Assembly (NCBI RefSeq): GCF_000498475.1
Contig: NZ_AVBI01000001.1
Location: 310,001 to 374,000 of the forward strand
Reading direction: 5' to 3'
From: Flavobacterium cauense R2A-7
GTDB taxonomy: Bacteria > Bacteroidota > Bacteroidia > Flavobacteriales > Flavobacteriaceae
Length of the DNA stretch: 64,000 bases
In this document: piece by piece, positions 62,971 through 64,000 of the stretch
Position numbering within the stretch: the first letter of the stretch is position 1
Layout of the letters: every line of letters begins with the position of its first letter
The notes under the pieces: model-generated
Databases searched by the model: none
What the model was told of the DNA's origin: nothing
What the model saw: only the letters and a program-made list of their open reading frames with translations
Program-made: the position numbers and the translations under genes

Positions 62971-64000
62971 ATGATACAAGATCCTAAAAGATATACGATT
63001 ACTGCCGCGTTGCCTTACACCAACGGACCTATTCACATCGGACATTTGGCTGGTGTTTATGTGCCTTCCGATATTTATGCCCGTTTCCTTCGCCTTCAGG
63101 GAAGAGATGTAGCTTTTATCTGCGGAAGCGACGAACACGGTGTAGCCATTTCCATGAAAGCCAAAAAAGAAGGAATCACACCGCAACAGGTAATCGACAA
63201 ATACGACGGTATCATTCGTAAATCGTTTTTAGATTTCGGAATTTCGTTTGACAATTATTCCAGAACTTCTTCAGAAATCCATCATAAAACCGCTTCGGAA
63301 TTTTTCAGAAAATTATACGACGATGGTAAATTCATCGAAGAAACCACGGAGCAATTGTATGACGAGAAAGCCAATCAGTTTTTGGCTGATCGTTTCGTAA
63401 CCGGAACCTGTCCGAAATGTGGCAACGAGGAAGCCTATGGCGATCAGTGCGAAAAATGCGGTTCGTCTTTAAATGCGACCGACTTAATCAATCCGAAATC
63501 AACCATTACAGGTACAAAACCTATTTTAAAATCAACTAACCACTGGTTTTTACCTTTAAATGAATATTCCGATTTCCTGCAAAAATGGATTATTGAAGGT
63601 CATAAAAACGACTGGAAACCGAATGTATACGGTCAGGTTAAATCTTGGATTGACGGCGGATTAGAACCTCGTGCCGTAACCCGCGATTTGGATTGGGGAA
63701 TCGACGTACCCGTAGAAGGTGCAGAAGGCAAAAAACTGTACGTTTGGTTTGATGCGCCCATCGGATATATTTCATCTACCAAAGAATGGGCCGCCAGAGA
63801 AGGAAAAGACTGGGAACCGTATTGGAAATCGGAAGATACGAAACTGGTGCATTTCATCGGAAAAGACAATATCGTTTTCCATTGCGTGATTTTCCCTGCG
63901 ATGCTAAAAGCGGAAGGAAGCTATATTTTACCAGATAACGTTCCTGCCAATGAATTCCTGAATTTAGAAGGCAACAAATTGTCGACTTCCAAAAACTGGG
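62971..64000 (+). CDS. metG: Methionyl-tRNA synthetase, 3' partial
   Basis: The first 343 residues; the gene runs off the window. The class I HIGH motif is [17 protein letters not shown] zinc knuckle region has [18 protein letters not shown], the two-CxxC form. [10 protein letters not shown] and [11 protein letters not shown] follow, and the KMSKS loop is just entered as [10 protein letters not shown] at the edge. It charges tRNA-Met, including the initiator. The anticodon-binding and any C-terminal dimer domain are outside. Confidence 0.95.
   Translation, partial: MIQDPKRYTITAALPYTNGPIHIGHLAGVYVPSDIYARFLRLQGRDVAFICGSDEHGVAISMKAKKEGITPQQVIDKYDGIIRKSFLDFGISFDNYSRTSSEIHHKTASEFFRKLYDDGKFIEETTEQLYDEKANQFLADRFVTGTCPKCGNEEAYGDQCEKCGSSLNATDLINPKSTITGTKPILKSTNHWFLPLNEYSDFLQKWIIEGHKNDWKPNVYGQVKSWIDGGLEPRAVTRDLDWGIDVPVEGAEGKKLYVWFDAPIGYISSTKEWAAREGKDWEPYWKSEDTKLVHFIGKDNIVFHCVIFPAMLKAEGSYILPDNVPANEFLNLEGNKLSTSKNW

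Overview
The window reads as a chromosomal core segment of a member of the Flavobacteriaceae, most like Flavobacterium. Supporting signs are low-to-moderate GC, the Bacteroidetes promoter pattern (TTTG about 17-20 bases before TAnnTTTG) in front of many genes and no reliance on Shine-Dalgarno sites. Lineage markers are a type IX secretion (type B sorting domain) protein, the IPExxxVDY family protein, a long PurF, a three-gene succinate dehydrogenase operon and an AddAB-type recombination pair. I see no insertion sequence, prophage, integron or CRISPR array. The window opens inside a C1 aminopeptidase gene and closes inside metG.

Layout: 1-6.6 kb holds fatty-acid initiation genes (accC, accB, fabH), rpmF with its DUF177 partner, pdxA, and a divergent riboflavin synthase. 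6.6-14.3 kb holds a small sorting-signal protein, a CAT-anticodon tRNA, methylmalonyl-CoA epimerase, rbfA plus a LolC/E-like permease, a MATE exporter with a structured leader, dusB and lepA. 14.4-18.6 kb is one large secreted repeat protein. 18.7-31.2 kb holds thiL, a small AT-rich lipoprotein/membrane pair, glyS, comF, a Big_5 lipoprotein, a nitrilase-family amidase, sdhCAB and another lipoprotein. 31.3-43.4 kb holds pepP, an alpha/beta hydrolase, an ABC pair with a doubtful membrane subunit, addB, ompA, kbl and addA. 43.5-49.2 kb holds sod, a non-coding block with two tandem small-RNA candidates, purF, a PfkB kinase, a START lipoprotein, rnhA and purN. 49.4-54.7 kb is the run acpP-fabF-rnc-IPExxxVDY-pyk plus a Bax-inhibitor-1 family gene. 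54.7-64 kb holds dinB, an NAD(P)-binding protein, a PF10136-type membrane protein, a CYTH protein, RlpA, an ACT-domain protein, YraN, LD-carboxypeptidase, a histidine/cysteine motif lipoprotein and metG.

The most unusual content is RNA-level. (1) Two tandem copies of an 81-bp identical block, 199 bp apart, sit between sod and purF. On the minus strand each looks like a complete small-RNA gene of about 73 nt: promoter, 5' hairpin, linker and intrinsic terminator. (2) A structured element occurs upstream of both rbfA and lepA, and compensatory base changes between the two copies support a plus-strand RNA fold. It may belong to an already catalogued flavobacterial RNA motif, which I could not check. 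(3) The MATE gene has a leader with a five-codon ORF and two hairpins. (4) Two hairpins with interchangeable arms lie between acpP and fabF. Among proteins, a lipoprotein with a twin CX10C helical-hairpin tail and a lipoprotein with a duplicated PHGxxGHRCDIxVG motif are the best unknowns.
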